Numbered from the stretch's first letter, positions 1-10,990 are shown. The stretch is 53,408 nucleotides of DNA from an uncultured Pelagibacteraceae bacterium (GCA_902516065.1 CABXXB010000004.1:1-53408), one strand, 5' to 3'. Numbers and translations: made by a program. Notes: generated by a model not told the origin, from the letters alone.

Positions 1-667
1 AATTAATTGAATTTACACCCGACATATTAATTACTCTAGAAAATTTTTCGTCACTAAACATTGCTTTTACTAAATTTTGGCAATCATCAAAATTACCATC
101 CACCGCAATATTAAATACATTGGTCTCTTCATGTATTGTCATTAGTCTTCTTTGTACCGGTGAAATTTTATTATTTGGGTGTAATACAAAAACATTTAAA
201 TTTTTTTTTCCTTTTAGAGCATCTATGGCAGCTGCACCTGTATCACCTGAAGTTGCTACTATTATATTAATTTTTTTTTGATCACGACTTAAATGATATT
301 GATAAAAATTACCTATTAGTTGCATTGCGATATCTTTAAATGCAAGCGTTGGCCCGTGAAATAGTTCTAACACTTTTAAATCTCCTAGATCTGAGATTTT
401 AACAACATCATCAGATCTGAAATTTGAATATGATTTTGAAATCATAGAGATTAGATCATCTTTAGACATGAAATCTCCTATAAATGGATAAATTATTTTA
501 GCCGCTAAATCATTGTAACTAAGGTTTTTTAAATTATCTAATTCCTCTTCTTTAAATGGTTCAATTGATTTAGGTACAAATAGCCCCCCATCATCTGCCA
601 AACCTTTGAGGAAAACATCTTTAAAAGTAAAGTTTTTCTGATTATTTCTTGTGCTAATATAATTCAT
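1..667 (-). CDS. thrC: Threonine synthase (3' end outside window)
   Basis: PLP enzyme that converts O-phosphohomoserine to threonine in the cytoplasm. About 222 N-terminal residues are visible, reading from ATG at 667 toward base 1 without a stop; the rest lies outside the window. The reading begins MNYISTRNNQ and includes LAFKD, with the lysine expected to bind PLP, and SGDTGAAA, the phosphate-binding loop of the fold-type II family. The start codon directly follows the SURF1 stop with no spacer (TAA then ATG), which implies translational coupling to the oxidase operon. Adjacency of thrC to SURF1 and cox genes is common in alphaproteobacteria. Identification is firm; only the C-terminus is unseen. 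Confidence 0.95.
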   Translation of the reverse strand, partial: MNYISTRNNQKNFTFKDVFLKGLADDGGLFVPKSIEPFKEEELDNLKNLSYNDLAAKIIYPFIGDFMSKDDLISMISKSYSNFRSDDVVKISDLGDLKVLELFHGPTLAFKDIAMQLIGNFYQYHLSRDQKKINIIVATSGDTGAAAIDALKGKKNLNVFVLHPNNKISPVQRRLMTIHEETNVFNIAVDGNFDDCQNLVKAMFSDEKFSRVINMSGVNSIN

Positions 668-1321
668 TTAATAATTCTTTTTTCTAAAATATAGATATAG
701 CAAAAGAATTGAAATCGCTAATGAAAACCATGTCATTGCATATTTTTTATGATTGTTAGAAATATTAGCAGTAATTTTTTTTGGTCTTGGAAACTGATAA
801 TTTCCATCTAAATATATTATGTACTTAGAAAATTTTTTACCAGTAAATTTTGAAATATCTTCTCTATTCAAACTAAACCAGTAATTTTCTTTAATATCAT
901 TATCTGGTTTAAATATATTTTTTCTTCCCTGTGTTTTAAGAGTTCCTTCTATATTATTTTGATCTAATATATTTATCTCTAGTGTATCTTTTTTTTCAAA
1001 TGGTATCCATCCTCTATTGAGTAAATAGTTTTCACCATCTATTAGAATTGGGTTTAAAACTTCAAACCCAGGTGTTCCAGAGTCATTCAAATTATATAAG
1101 TAAATTTGTTTCTCAAAATCAACGCGACCTGACGTTTTAATTTTGAGATAATTTTGTTGGTTAGATTGTAAAAGTTGAACTGGAGGTTTTTTTAATGAAT
1201 TTTCAATTTCTAAAATAAGATTATTCTTCCAATTCAAGCGAATTATTTGCCAAGTGCCTAAGGCAATAAAAACAAATATAAAAAATATGATAAAAACTGA
1301 AAATAAAAATTTATGTTTCAA
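668..1321 (-). CDS. SURF1 family cytochrome oxidase assembly protein
   Basis: 217 residues, slightly short for bacterial SURF1 (about 220-250). SURF1/Shy1 proteins help insert heme a into subunit I of aa3 oxidases. The sequence has an N-terminal membrane segment (about 7-25) containing the family's GTWQI(I)RL signature at about 22-29, a periplasmic domain with LLNRGWIPF near 100-108, and a second membrane helix near the C-terminus (about 193-212) followed by a basic tail. This two-helix, periplasmic-loop layout is typical. It sits 9 bases downstream of coxC and abuts thrC, so it is probably co-transcribed with both. Confidence 0.93.
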   Translation of the reverse strand: MKHKFLFSVFIIFFIFVFIALGTWQIIRLNWKNNLILEIENSLKKPPVQLLQSNQQNYLKIKTSGRVDFEKQIYLYNLNDSGTPGFEVLNPILIDGENYLLNRGWIPFEKKDTLEINILDQNNIEGTLKTQGRKNIFKPDNDIKENYWFSLNREDISKFTGKKFSKYIIYLDGNYQFPRPKKITANISNNHKKYAMTWFSLAISILLLYLYFRKKNY

Positions 1322-1330
1322 GGTTCAAAA

Positions 1331-2119
1331 TTAGCTTCCCCAAATATAGATCGCAGCAAATAAGAATAGCCAAACTACGTCAACAAAATGCCAGTACCAT
1401 GCTGCTGCCTCAAAACCAAAATGATGATCTTTATTAAAATGTCCTCTTTTACCTCTAAACAGACATACTGCTAGAAATATAGTTCCAACAAGAACATGAA
1501 AGCCGTGAAATCCTGTTGCCATGTAAAATACTGATCCATAGATATGATTTGCAAAAGAAAATGATGCATGCTGATACTCATAAATTTGCAGAAGAGTAAA
1601 ACAAAACCCTAAGATAACAGTCAACCATAAACCTTGAATAAAACTCTTTCTATCGTCTTCCAAAAGAGCATGATGAGACCAAGTCACGGTTGTTCCTGAC
1701 AATAATAAGACTAATGTATTTATTAATGGAATGTCCCAAGGATCAAAAGTTTCAATATCTTTTGGTGGCCAAACATTTCCAACAAATTCATTTGGGAAAA
1801 GACTAACGTCAAAGTAAGCCCAAAACCATGCTACAAAAAACATTACCTCTGAGGCAATAAATAATGTCATTCCATATCGGTGATGAATTTGAACTACAGG
1901 TGTATGGTGTCCTTGATGTTCAGCCTCTATAACAACGTCTCTAAACCACATGTATGCTCCATAAATTAATAGAGCTAGTCCAAGATACATTCCCCACGAA
2001 ACATCACTATGAAAATAATAAACTGATCCTATAGCCAAAACTAAACATGAAAAAGAAGTGTATATAGGCCATGGACTTGGGTCTACTAAATGGTAATCGT
2101 GTTTTTTTTCAGCTGACAT
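1331..2119 (-). CDS. coxC: Cytochrome c oxidase subunit III
   Basis: 262 residues, normal length for a bacterial aa3 subunit III, an integral membrane protein that stabilises the catalytic core. It begins MSAEKKHDYHLVDPSPWP, and the DPSPWP motif is typical. Seven hydrophobic helices can be followed. Family motifs include SEVMFF (about 90), FWAYFD, GTTVTWSHHAL (about 143-153), ATGFHGFHVLVGT (about 202-214) and a C-terminal WYWHFVDVVWLFLF. It lies between ctaG and SURF1 with 9-base gaps on both sides, in the conserved order for alphaproteobacterial oxidase operons. Confidence 0.97.
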   Translation of the reverse strand: MSAEKKHDYHLVDPSPWPIYTSFSCLVLAIGSVYYFHSDVSWGMYLGLALLIYGAYMWFRDVVIEAEHQGHHTPVVQIHHRYGMTLFIASEVMFFVAWFWAYFDVSLFPNEFVGNVWPPKDIETFDPWDIPLINTLVLLLSGTTVTWSHHALLEDDRKSFIQGLWLTVILGFCFTLLQIYEYQHASFSFANHIYGSVFYMATGFHGFHVLVGTIFLAVCLFRGKRGHFNKDHHFGFEAAAWYWHFVDVVWLFLFAAIYIWGS

Positions 2120-2128
2120 TTTTTTTGA

Positions 2129-2662
2129 TTATGATTGTTTATAATAATCTGTCGAGAAAAAAGTATACGACATAGTTACATCTTCTAAATTTTTAGTTGT
2201 TGGATCATTGACCATTTCGGGGTCTAAATAAAAAGTCATTATATATTTAGCTTTTTCTCCAGCTTTTAATTCCTGTTTTTCAAAACAAAAACAACCTAAC
2301 TTACTATAATATTTTCCAAAACTAGCTGGTGAAACATTAAAACTTGCAACGCCAGCTGTTGGTTCGTTACTATAATTTACTACTTCAAACTCTATCTTAT
2401 TAACCTCACCTACTTTAACATCAATAACATTTGTTTTAGCTTTAAAGTCCCAAGGTAAATTATTCACATTAGTATCAAACCTAACACTAACTACTTTGTT
2501 TAGTACTATTTTTGGAGCGTCTTTAGATATTTGGGTGGTTCCACCAAAACCAGTTACCCTACAAAATAAGTCATATAAAGGTACTGCTGCATATGACAAT
2601 CCCAACATTATAACAAAAATTCCTGCTAATATTAAAGGAGTTAAATTTTTTTTTTGTATCAT
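2129..2662 (-). CDS. ctaG: CtaG/Cox11 copper chaperone for cytochrome oxidase
   Basis: 177 residues, usual Cox11 length. It delivers copper to the CuB site of subunit I from the periplasmic face. One N-terminal transmembrane helix (about 9-30) runs into VPLYDLFCRVTGFGGTTQ, the classic Cox11 opening, with a conserved cysteine at 34. Further on are VNYSNEPTAGVASFNVSP and KLGCFCFEKQ; the CFCF motif near 124-127 is the copper-binding pair. The ATG overlaps the stop of the 41-residue ORF upstream (ATGA), so the two are translationally coupled. All expected metal ligands are present. Confidence 0.96.
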   Translation of the reverse strand: MIQKKNLTPLILAGIFVIMLGLSYAAVPLYDLFCRVTGFGGTTQISKDAPKIVLNKVVSVRFDTNVNNLPWDFKAKTNVIDVKVGEVNKIEFEVVNYSNEPTAGVASFNVSPASFGKYYSKLGCFCFEKQELKAGEKAKYIMTFYLDPEMVNDPTTKNLEDVTMSYTFFSTDYYKQS

Positions 2663-2784
2663 ATTGATCTATCAAATACTCCCGTATTATAAAGCGTAAA
2701 TAAAAAAAGAAATATCATAAAAGCAATTATTCCTATGGCTGTCAGGATATTTTTTCTCTTTGTTTTTTTATCAGGAACTATCAT
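2659..2784 (-). CDS. Small single-pass membrane protein in oxidase operon (CoxF-like position)
   Basis: 41-residue ORF between ctaB and ctaG, below usual ORF length cut-offs. It reads MIVPDKKTKRKNIL followed by a hydrophobic helix (about residues 14-34) and a short polar tail ending DRSI: a basic cytoplasmic N-terminus and one membrane helix. Both ends overlap real genes by ATGA: its start lies in the ctaB stop, and its TGA stop lies in the ctaG start. This double coupling is strong evidence that it is translated. Many alphaproteobacterial cox clusters carry a tiny membrane protein (CoxF-type) at this spot. Assignment to that group rests on position and topology; a specific role is not shown. 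Confidence 0.8.
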   Translation of the reverse strand: MIVPDKKTKRKNILTAIGIIAFMIFLFLFTLYNTGVFDRSI

Positions 2785-3692
2785 AAAATTTTATCTACCA
2801 GAAAAAGAACAAAAATTAAAAATAAATATAAAATAGAATACCCAAATATTGATTTTGCTTTTTTAGAGTTAAATTTATTTTTTTTGTAATTATAAAGCTC
2901 ATAACATAGAAAATTATAATATAGAGTTAATATTAATGAAGGAATTAAAAAAACAAGTCCTACAAAATTTATCCAGAAAGGAAAAATAATTACTGGTAGC
3001 ATTAATAAAGAATAAATGAATATATTAATTTTTGTACTTTCAACTCCATTTGTTAAAGGAAGCATTGGTATATTTGCTTTTTTATAGTCATCAGATTTAT
3101 ATAAACTTAAGGCCCAGAAATGCGAAGGTGTCCAAAAAAATATTATTAAAAAAAAAGTTAAAGGCTCAATTGATAAAGAGCCAGTTGCAATAGTCCATCC
3201 AATAACTGGCGGAAAAGCTCCTGCTGCTCCACCTATTACAATGTTTTGTGGAGTTTTTCTTTTTAACCAAATCGTATAAACAAATACATAAAACAAGATT
3301 GTTAGAAGCAATATTCCTGCTGAGATTCGGTTCGTAAAATAATCTAGAGCCATTACTGAGATAATAGATAACGTTACACCAAAAATTAGTGCCTGATTTC
3401 TATTAACTTTTCCTGTCGGTATTGGTCTTAAACAAGTTCTTGTCATTAAAGCATCAAGGTCAGACTCGTACCACATATTCAGTGCTCCAGCTGCACCTGC
3501 TCCTAGAGAAACCAATAAAATTCCTATTATAGCGTCTTTTGTAGAAACCAAATTTGGTGCTGTCAATAATCCAACAGCACAAGTAAATATCACTAGTGAC
3601 ATAACTCTTGGCTTCATTAGTTTAAATAGTTCAGAAAAATTAAATAGATCTTCCTGACTTAAACTTCTTTTTTTTAGCCTTATATTACTCAT
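2781..3692 (-). CDS. ctaB: Protoheme IX farnesyltransferase (heme O synthase)
   Basis: 303 residues, normal for CtaB/Cox10. It transfers a farnesyl group from farnesyl diphosphate to heme b, giving heme O, the precursor of heme A for the oxidase encoded beside it. The UbiA-superfamily fold shows the first aspartate-rich motif NMWYESDLDALMTRT (about 72-86), followed by RPIPTGK, and a second polar region HFWALSLYKSDDYKKANIPMLP (about 191-212). About seven to nine membrane helices are apparent. It lies 20 bases after coxA and overlaps the small membrane ORF by ATGA. Confidence 0.96.
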   Translation of the reverse strand: MSNIRLKKRSLSQEDLFNFSELFKLMKPRVMSLVIFTCAVGLLTAPNLVSTKDAIIGILLVSLGAGAAGALNMWYESDLDALMTRTCLRPIPTGKVNRNQALIFGVTLSIISVMALDYFTNRISAGILLLTILFYVFVYTIWLKRKTPQNIVIGGAAGAFPPVIGWTIATGSLSIEPLTFFLIIFFWTPSHFWALSLYKSDDYKKANIPMLPLTNGVESTKINIFIYSLLMLPVIIFPFWINFVGLVFLIPSLILTLYYNFLCYELYNYKKNKFNSKKAKSIFGYSILYLFLIFVLFLVDKIL

Positions 3693-3712
3693 CAGTTTTT
3701 TTTTCTCTTATA

Positions 3713-6162
<2,450 letters not shown>

Positions 6163-6221
6163 TTATTTAGCTATATAAAGCTCTTTTGTGAAAATTACAC
6201 TTTAGATTTAGCGACAATTTA

Positions 6222-6923
6222 TCAATTAATTGCATAATTTACGATCGAAATTGCAGATATCACTGCAGTTTCTGATCTTAAAATATTTTGATTAATTTTA
6301 ATAGGTTGAACACCTTTGAAAGATAGAATGTTTTCTCTCTCAGATTCAGAAAAATCACCCTCTGGACCTATGATAATACAAACTGGTCTGTCGGTAAGTT
6401 TTGATTTATCAATTTTATTAGTATTTGAATTCAAATCAGTAAAAATTAAATCCATTGAATTATTTTTTAAAAAATTATTTAAGTTTTGAGACTCTTCGAT
6501 TGTTGGTACATTGATACGGTTTGACTGTTCGCTAGCTTCGATAACAATTTTTTCTAAACGCTCTTTATTGATTTTTCTAACTACTGTACGGTCAAAGATT
6601 ATTGGTAAAAATTTTGTTATACCAAGCTCTGTTGCTTTTTGGATCATAAAGTTTTGATAATTTGACTTAATTGGAGAAAATGCCAACCATAATTCTTTTA
6701 TATTTTCTTTTTGTCTAAGTTGTTTTGTAATTATAAATTCAACAATGTTTTTTGATATTTTTAAAATTTTTGCTTCCCATTCTCCATTTTTATTAAATAA
6801 AGAAAAAACTTCATTTTCTTTTACTCTCATTACTTTAATTAAATAATGAGATTGAGGCTTATCTAATTTATCAGTCATGTCAGCCGATAATGTCGCTGAA
6901 AAAAATAATCTTATATTACTCAT
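6222..6923 (-). CDS. rsmE: 16S rRNA m3U1498 methyltransferase
   Basis: 233 residues, normal for RsmE, a SPOUT-class SAM-dependent enzyme that methylates N3 of U1498 in 16S rRNA. It has an N-terminal PUA-like domain (SHYLIKVMRV near 25-34) and the SPOUT domain with KATELGITKFLPI (about 97-109), IEASEQSNR (about 129-137), IIIGPEGDFSESE (about 180-192) and LRSETAVISAIS (about 215-226), all family signatures. It is the first gene of the minus-strand run leading into coxB and starts only 17 bases from the divergent dehalogenase. Confidence 0.94.
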   Translation of the reverse strand: MSNIRLFFSATLSADMTDKLDKPQSHYLIKVMRVKENEVFSLFNKNGEWEAKILKISKNIVEFIITKQLRQKENIKELWLAFSPIKSNYQNFMIQKATELGITKFLPIIFDRTVVRKINKERLEKIVIEASEQSNRINVPTIEESQNLNNFLKNNSMDLIFTDLNSNTNKIDKSKLTDRPVCIIIGPEGDFSESERENILSFKGVQPIKINQNILRSETAVISAISIVNYAIN

Positions 6924-6940
6924 TTGTGTTAAGTTAATTT

Positions 6941-7603
6941 ATGAAAAATATTAAAGCAATAATTTTTGATGCTTATGGCACACTGTTTGACGTAAATTCT
7001 GCTGCAGAAAAATGTAAAGATAAAATTGGAGATAAATGGGAAGGTTTTGCAAACTTTTGGAGAACTACACAACTAGAATACACTTGGCTTAGAAGTTTAA
7101 TGAAAAGACATAAAGATTTTTGGCAAATTACAGAAGACAGTTTAGATAAATCAATGAAAGCTTTTAACATAGATCCCTCAATGAAAAATGAATTATTAAA
7201 TTTATATAAAGTTCTTTCTCCTTTTAAAGAAGTGCCTGAAGTTTTAAAAGTTCTCAAAGAAAAAAATTTTAAATTAGCAATCTTATCTAACGGAACCCCT
7301 GACCTATTGAATGAATTAGTCAAAAGCAATAATTTGAATAATGTTTTTGATGATCTTTTTTCAATTGAAGAGGTGGGAATTTATAAGCCAGACTCTAAAG
7401 TTTACGACATGCCAATTAATAAATATCGTATAGAAAAAAATGAAATAGCTTTTTTAAGTGCAAATACTTGGGATGTTTCAGGAGGTGGAAATTATGGTTA
7501 CAATGCAATTTGGGTGAATAGAAATAATAATATTTTTGATAACTTAGATTACAAACCTAATTTAGAAATTAATGATTTATCAGAGTTAATAAACATAATT
7601 TGA
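6941..7603 (+). CDS. Haloacid dehalogenase type II
   Basis: 220 residues, standard for L-2-haloacid dehalogenases, HAD-superfamily enzymes that hydrolyse the carbon-halogen bond of short 2-haloacids through an aspartyl ester. Motif I is IIFDAYGTLFDVNSA (about 7-21) with the nucleophilic Asp at 10. ILSNGT (about 114-119) is motif II, KPDSKVY supplies the lysine, and SANTWDVSGGGNYGYNAIWVNR (about 169-190) carries the Asn/Asp pair and loop diagnostic for the dehalogenase subgroup rather than generic phosphatases. Substrate in this organism is not shown. It stands alone, divergent from rsmE. Confidence 0.88.
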   Translation: MKNIKAIIFDAYGTLFDVNSAAEKCKDKIGDKWEGFANFWRTTQLEYTWLRSLMKRHKDFWQITEDSLDKSMKAFNIDPSMKNELLNLYKVLSPFKEVPEVLKVLKEKNFKLAILSNGTPDLLNELVKSNNLNNVFDDLFSIEEVGIYKPDSKVYDMPINKYRIEKNEIAFLSANTWDVSGGGNYGYNAIWVNRNNNIFDNLDYKPNLEINDLSELINII

Positions 7604-7654
7604 AGCGTTCATTTAGCCTATATCCAAAATTGAATAAAAAGATAATCTTAATTA

Positions 7655-7662
7655 AAAAGGAG
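7655..7662 (+). promoter_or_regulatory. Strong ribosome binding site
   Basis: AAAAGGAG five bases before the ATG at 7667. It fixes the start of the 62-residue ORF. Most genes in this window lack a recognisable Shine-Dalgarno sequence, so this suggests the small protein is actively translated. Confidence 0.75.
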
Positions 7663-7666
7663 TTAT

Positions 7667-7855
7667 ATGAGTGAAAAAAAAGATGTATCTTTCGAAATTA
7701 ATCCTGACTCTGAAAAGATGTTAGAACAAATAGTTGATAAATACGATCTCCCAGACCAATCAAAAGCTTTGAGATGCCTTTTAGACTATGTTGAAGAAAA
7801 AGAGTCTGACTGGGATGACATGTTTGCTACTATTCGATGTAATAGATGTGGATAG
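7667..7855 (+). CDS. Conserved-looking 62-residue protein with C-terminal CNRCG
   Basis: Not recognised as a named family. The N-terminal part (VSFEINPDSEKMLEQIVDKYDLPDQ, written here in pieces: VSFEINPDSEK then MLEQIVDKYDLPDQ) looks like a strand followed by two helices, reminiscent of ribbon-helix-helix proteins. The middle is acidic (EEKESDWDD, 43-51). The C-terminus carries a CxxC pair at 58-61 and ends one residue later; another Cys is at 37. The CxxC could bind metal or be redox active. It has a strong Shine-Dalgarno and lies 7 bases ahead of the pirin gene, so it probably heads the pirin-oxidoreductase operon. Function unknown. Confidence 0.8.
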   Translation: MSEKKDVSFEINPDSEKMLEQIVDKYDLPDQSKALRCLLDYVEEKESDWDDMFATIRCNRCG

Positions 7856-7862
7856 AAATTAA

Positions 7863-8699
7863 ATGTCAAATATAGAAATAAGTAAAATTATAGATCCTAT
7901 TCCAGCGTCTGATGGTGCTGGAGTGAAGTTAAAAAGAAGTATTGGTGTTGAACCAAATTACTTTGATCCTTTTTTAATGTTAGATGAATTTGGATCAGAA
8001 AATAGTGAAGATTATATTGCTGGTTTTCCACCCCACCCTCATCGAGGAATTGAAACAGTTACTTATATGTTGGCTGGAGATTTTGAACATAAAGATAGTA
8101 CTGGTAGTGAAGGAAGAATGACAGCAGGAGATGTTCAATGGATGAAAACAGGAAGTGGTATCATTCACTCTGAAATGCCAGCAATGAAAGAAGGTAAGCT
8201 TCATGGCTTTCAATTATGGATTAATATGCCTGCTAAACTAAAAATGAGTAAGCCTGAATATATTTATATTGATGCAGATAAAATGGCTGTTCACAAAGAT
8301 GATCAGAAACAAGTAAAAGTTATCGCTGGTAAATTTGAAAATGCTGAAGGCCCTGTCAAAGGTCATAACGTTGAGCCAGTTTATTTTGATGTTGAGCTAA
8401 ATAAAGATAAAGAATTTAATTTTAAATTACCCACTACTCACAATTCATTTATTTATTTAATAAATGGAGAAATTGAAATTGGTGAAAAAAAACATGATAA
8501 TGTGAAAGATAGTACTTTAATTCTATTAACAAAAGGTGAAGATATAACTGTAAAAGCTAAATCGAATGCTAAGTTTTTACTAATTTCTGGAAAACCAATT
8601 AATGAACAAATAGCTAGAGGTGGTCCATTTGTAATGAATACTAAGGCTGAAATCTTGCAAGCTATTCAAGATTATCATAATGATACATTTGTAAAATAA
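7863..8699 (+). CDS. Pirin family protein
   Basis: 278 residues, standard pirin length: two cupin domains, the N-terminal one binding a metal. Metal ligands appear in FPPHPHRGIETVTYML (about 55-70; His-His) and in SGIIHSEMP (about 98-106; His and Glu). The C-terminal half has the second cupin and GKPINEQIARGGPFVMNT, the characteristic pirin tail (about 243-260). Bacterial pirins have been linked to quercetinase activity and to control of pyruvate dehydrogenase; neither can be assigned from sequence. It is 3 bases upstream of a quinone oxidoreductase gene, implying joint expression. Confidence 0.95.
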   Translation: MSNIEISKIIDPIPASDGAGVKLKRSIGVEPNYFDPFLMLDEFGSENSEDYIAGFPPHPHRGIETVTYMLAGDFEHKDSTGSEGRMTAGDVQWMKTGSGIIHSEMPAMKEGKLHGFQLWINMPAKLKMSKPEYIYIDADKMAVHKDDQKQVKVIAGKFENAEGPVKGHNVEPVYFDVELNKDKEFNFKLPTTHNSFIYLINGEIEIGEKKHDNVKDSTLILLTKGEDITVKAKSNAKFLLISGKPINEQIARGGPFVMNTKAEILQAIQDYHNDTFVK

Positions 8700-8702
8700 A
8701 TT

Positions 8703-9674
8703 ATGAAAGCTGTAGTAATTAGCAAAACTGGTGGACCAGAAGTTTTAGAAATTAAAGATATTAAACTTGAGGATCCAAAATCTGGTGAGGTTTTAATAAA
8801 GAATGAAGCTATTGGTTTAAACTATATTGATACATATCATAGATCTGGACTTTACCCTGTTGAACTTCCATCAAATATTGGAATGGAAGGTGCTGGTGTA
8901 ATAGAAAAAACTGGCCCAGAAGTAAAAGATTTTCAAGTTGGAGATAGAGTGGCGTATGCCTCAATGCCTATTGGCTCATATTCAACTCATAGAATTTTTC
9001 CAACAAAAAAACTTATAAAAGTTCCAAATGAAATTGAATTAGAAAATGTGGTAACTTTAATGACTAAAGGTTTTACTGTTTTCTATCTTCTTCACAAAAC
9101 ATATCCAGTTAAATCTGGTGAAACTATTTTATTTCATGCGGCTGCTGGAGGAGTTGGTCAAATTTTTTGTCAATGGGCAAAAAGTTTGGGGTGTAAGGTA
9201 ATTGGAACAGTTGGCTCAGATGAAAAAATTGAAATTGCAAAAGCTAATGGTTGTGATCATGTCATTAATTATTCAAAAGAAAACTTTGCAGAAAAAGTTA
9301 AAGAGATAACAAGTGGTATTGGTGTGCCAGTTGTTTATGATGGTGTTGGTAAAAAAACTTTTGATGGATCTATAGAATGTTTAAAAGTTAGAGGTATGAT
9401 GGTTTCTTTCGGAAATGCATCTGGTCCTTTAGATCCATGTAATGTAACAAAATCTTTGGCTCCAAAAGGTTTGTATTTAACTCGGCCAAGTATTGCTCAT
9501 TATACAACAACTAGAGAAGAGCTTGATGAAGCTGCTAATAAAGTTTTTGAAATGTTTATTGATAATAAATTTAAATTAAATATTTTTAAAAAATATTCTT
9601 TAAATGAAATTGTAAAAGCTCATCAAGATTTAGAAAGTAGAAAAATTTTAGGACCTGCTGTAATAATTCCTTAA
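8703..9674 (+). CDS. Zinc-independent NADPH:quinone oxidoreductase
   Basis: 323 residues, a medium-chain dehydrogenase/reductase of the quinone oxidoreductase (Qor) class. It has a GroES-like N-terminal domain with GLNYIDTYHRSGLYP (about 38-52) and a Rossmann domain with AAAGGVGQIFCQWAKSLG (about 147-164), the NADPH-binding loop. Catalytic and structural zinc cysteines are absent, as expected for the quinone subgroup. It probably reduces quinones or reactive enals in the cytoplasm. It follows the pirin gene by 3 bases. Its last 4 bases overlap the end of the convergent DUF2721 gene. Confidence 0.92.
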   Translation: MKAVVISKTGGPEVLEIKDIKLEDPKSGEVLIKNEAIGLNYIDTYHRSGLYPVELPSNIGMEGAGVIEKTGPEVKDFQVGDRVAYASMPIGSYSTHRIFPTKKLIKVPNEIELENVVTLMTKGFTVFYLLHKTYPVKSGETILFHAAAGGVGQIFCQWAKSLGCKVIGTVGSDEKIEIAKANGCDHVINYSKENFAEKVKEITSGIGVPVVYDGVGKKTFDGSIECLKVRGMMVSFGNASGPLDPCNVTKSLAPKGLYLTRPSIAHYTTTREELDEAANKVFEMFIDNKFKLNIFKKYSLNEIVKAHQDLESRKILGPAVIIP

Positions 9675-10075
9675 TCTACATTAACATCCATATCAGACAT
9701 ATGAAGTCTTAAAGCATTTGTTGAAATATGAATTTCTCTAATAAAAAAAATAATTGAAATAATCATCGATAAACAACAAGAACCAAAGATTAATCTCGCT
9801 ATAAATATTTCATCTAAATAGAGACCAAGTACAGTAAGCATATTAAAAAGAAAACCAAAAGCCCCGAACATTATTGACCATCTTAATAATGTTATCCTTC
9901 CACTTAAATTAATAAATTGTTTTTTCCACTCTGCCGGAATGTGTTTTTCATAAACATGTTCGTCATGAAGTTCTCTAATCAATTTACTAAGTGAATGAAA
10001 TCTATTGCTATATATATTCATTAATAGCGGAATAGCAGGAAACATTAAGGCTGTGACTGTGTAATCTATATTCAT
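9671..10075 (-). CDS. DUF2721 family membrane protein
   Basis: About 134 residues from ATG at 10075; an ATG at 10096 would add seven residues (MIIKLIR). I prefer the inner start because the family begins just before its first hydrophobic segment (DYTVTALMFPAIPLLMNIY). The sequence contains NRFHSLSKLIRELH (about 23-36), matching the Asn-Arg plus basic amphipathic region of DUF2721, followed by two hydrophobic helices (about 67-84 and 93-113). Three membrane segments are likely. The function of the family is unknown. It is isolated, between convergent qor and divergent ubiA. Confidence 0.8.
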   Translation of the reverse strand: MNIDYTVTALMFPAIPLLMNIYSNRFHSLSKLIRELHDEHVYEKHIPAEWKKQFINLSGRITLLRWSIMFGAFGFLFNMLTVLGLYLDEIFIARLIFGSCCLSMIISIIFFIREIHISTNALRLHMSDMDVNVD

Positions 10076-10126
10076 ACGAATCAGTTTGATTATCAATCTA
10101 GCCTTTGTTATTTACAAGTAAATTTT

Positions 10127-10990
10127 ATGAACCAATTAAACTTATTTATAAAACTCACTAGATTAAAAAAACCAATTGGTTATATGCTGCTCTTTTGGCC
10201 GTGTGCGTGGGGTTTAACTATAAGCTTCGATTTTTCTAATAATCTAAATGAATATTTATTTTACCTTATACTTTTTTTTCTTGGTTCAGTCTTAATGAGA
10301 TCAGCAGGGTGTATTGTTAATGATATATTGGATAGAAAATTTGATAAAAAAGTTTTACGAACTAAAGATAGACCGATAGCTTCTGGAAAAATATCTATTA
10401 CACTTGGATTAATTTACGCAGCCATACTTTGTCTATTAGCTTTTTTAGTTCTCCTTAATTTCAATAATTTTACTATTTTAATTGCATTAGCATCTATGCC
10501 TTTAGCATTTACTTATCCATTGATGAAAAGATACACTTATTGGCCTCAACTTTTTTTAGGTATTACTTTCAATTATGGATTAATACTTGGTTGGACTGCA
10601 ATCAATTCCTCAATATCTTTAGATCCATTGATTTTTTATTTTGGAGCCATATTTTGGACACTGGGTTATGATACAATTTATGGATACCAGGATATTAAAG
10701 ATGATGAAATAATAGGGTTAAAATCAACATCAATTAAGTTTAAAAAAAACCCTTATAAATTTTTAATACTATGCTACTCACTTTTTTTACTAAATCTTTT
10801 AATCACAGGTTTTTTTATTGAATTAAATAGTTTTTTTTACTTAACATTCATATTAATCATATTACAGATGTTTTATTTTCAGCTTAAAAAACTCAACATT
10901 GAAGATAGTCTTGAATGTTTATCTATATTTAAATCTAATAATTTTTTAGGTTTATTAGTTTTGATTAGTTTAATAGGTGGCAAAATATAA
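10127..10990 (+). CDS. ubiA: 4-hydroxybenzoate polyprenyltransferase
   Basis: 287 residues, normal for UbiA, which prenylates 4-hydroxybenzoate in ubiquinone synthesis at the inner membrane. The two aspartate-rich motifs are NDILDRKFDKK (about 65-75), followed by RTKDRPIASGK, and YDTIYGYQDIKDD (about 181-193). LLFWPCAWGL near 21-30 is typical of UbiA rather than CtaB. About eight membrane helices are present. It supplies the quinone used by the respiratory chain that feeds the oxidase encoded upstream. It is followed immediately (no spacer) by msbA. Confidence 0.95.
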   Translation: MNQLNLFIKLTRLKKPIGYMLLFWPCAWGLTISFDFSNNLNEYLFYLILFFLGSVLMRSAGCIVNDILDRKFDKKVLRTKDRPIASGKISITLGLIYAAILCLLAFLVLLNFNNFTILIALASMPLAFTYPLMKRYTYWPQLFLGITFNYGLILGWTAINSSISLDPLIFYFGAIFWTLGYDTIYGYQDIKDDEIIGLKSTSIKFKKNPYKFLILCYSLFLLNLLITGFFIELNSFFYLTFILIILQMFYFQLKKLNIEDSLECLSIFKSNNFLGLLVLISLIGGKI

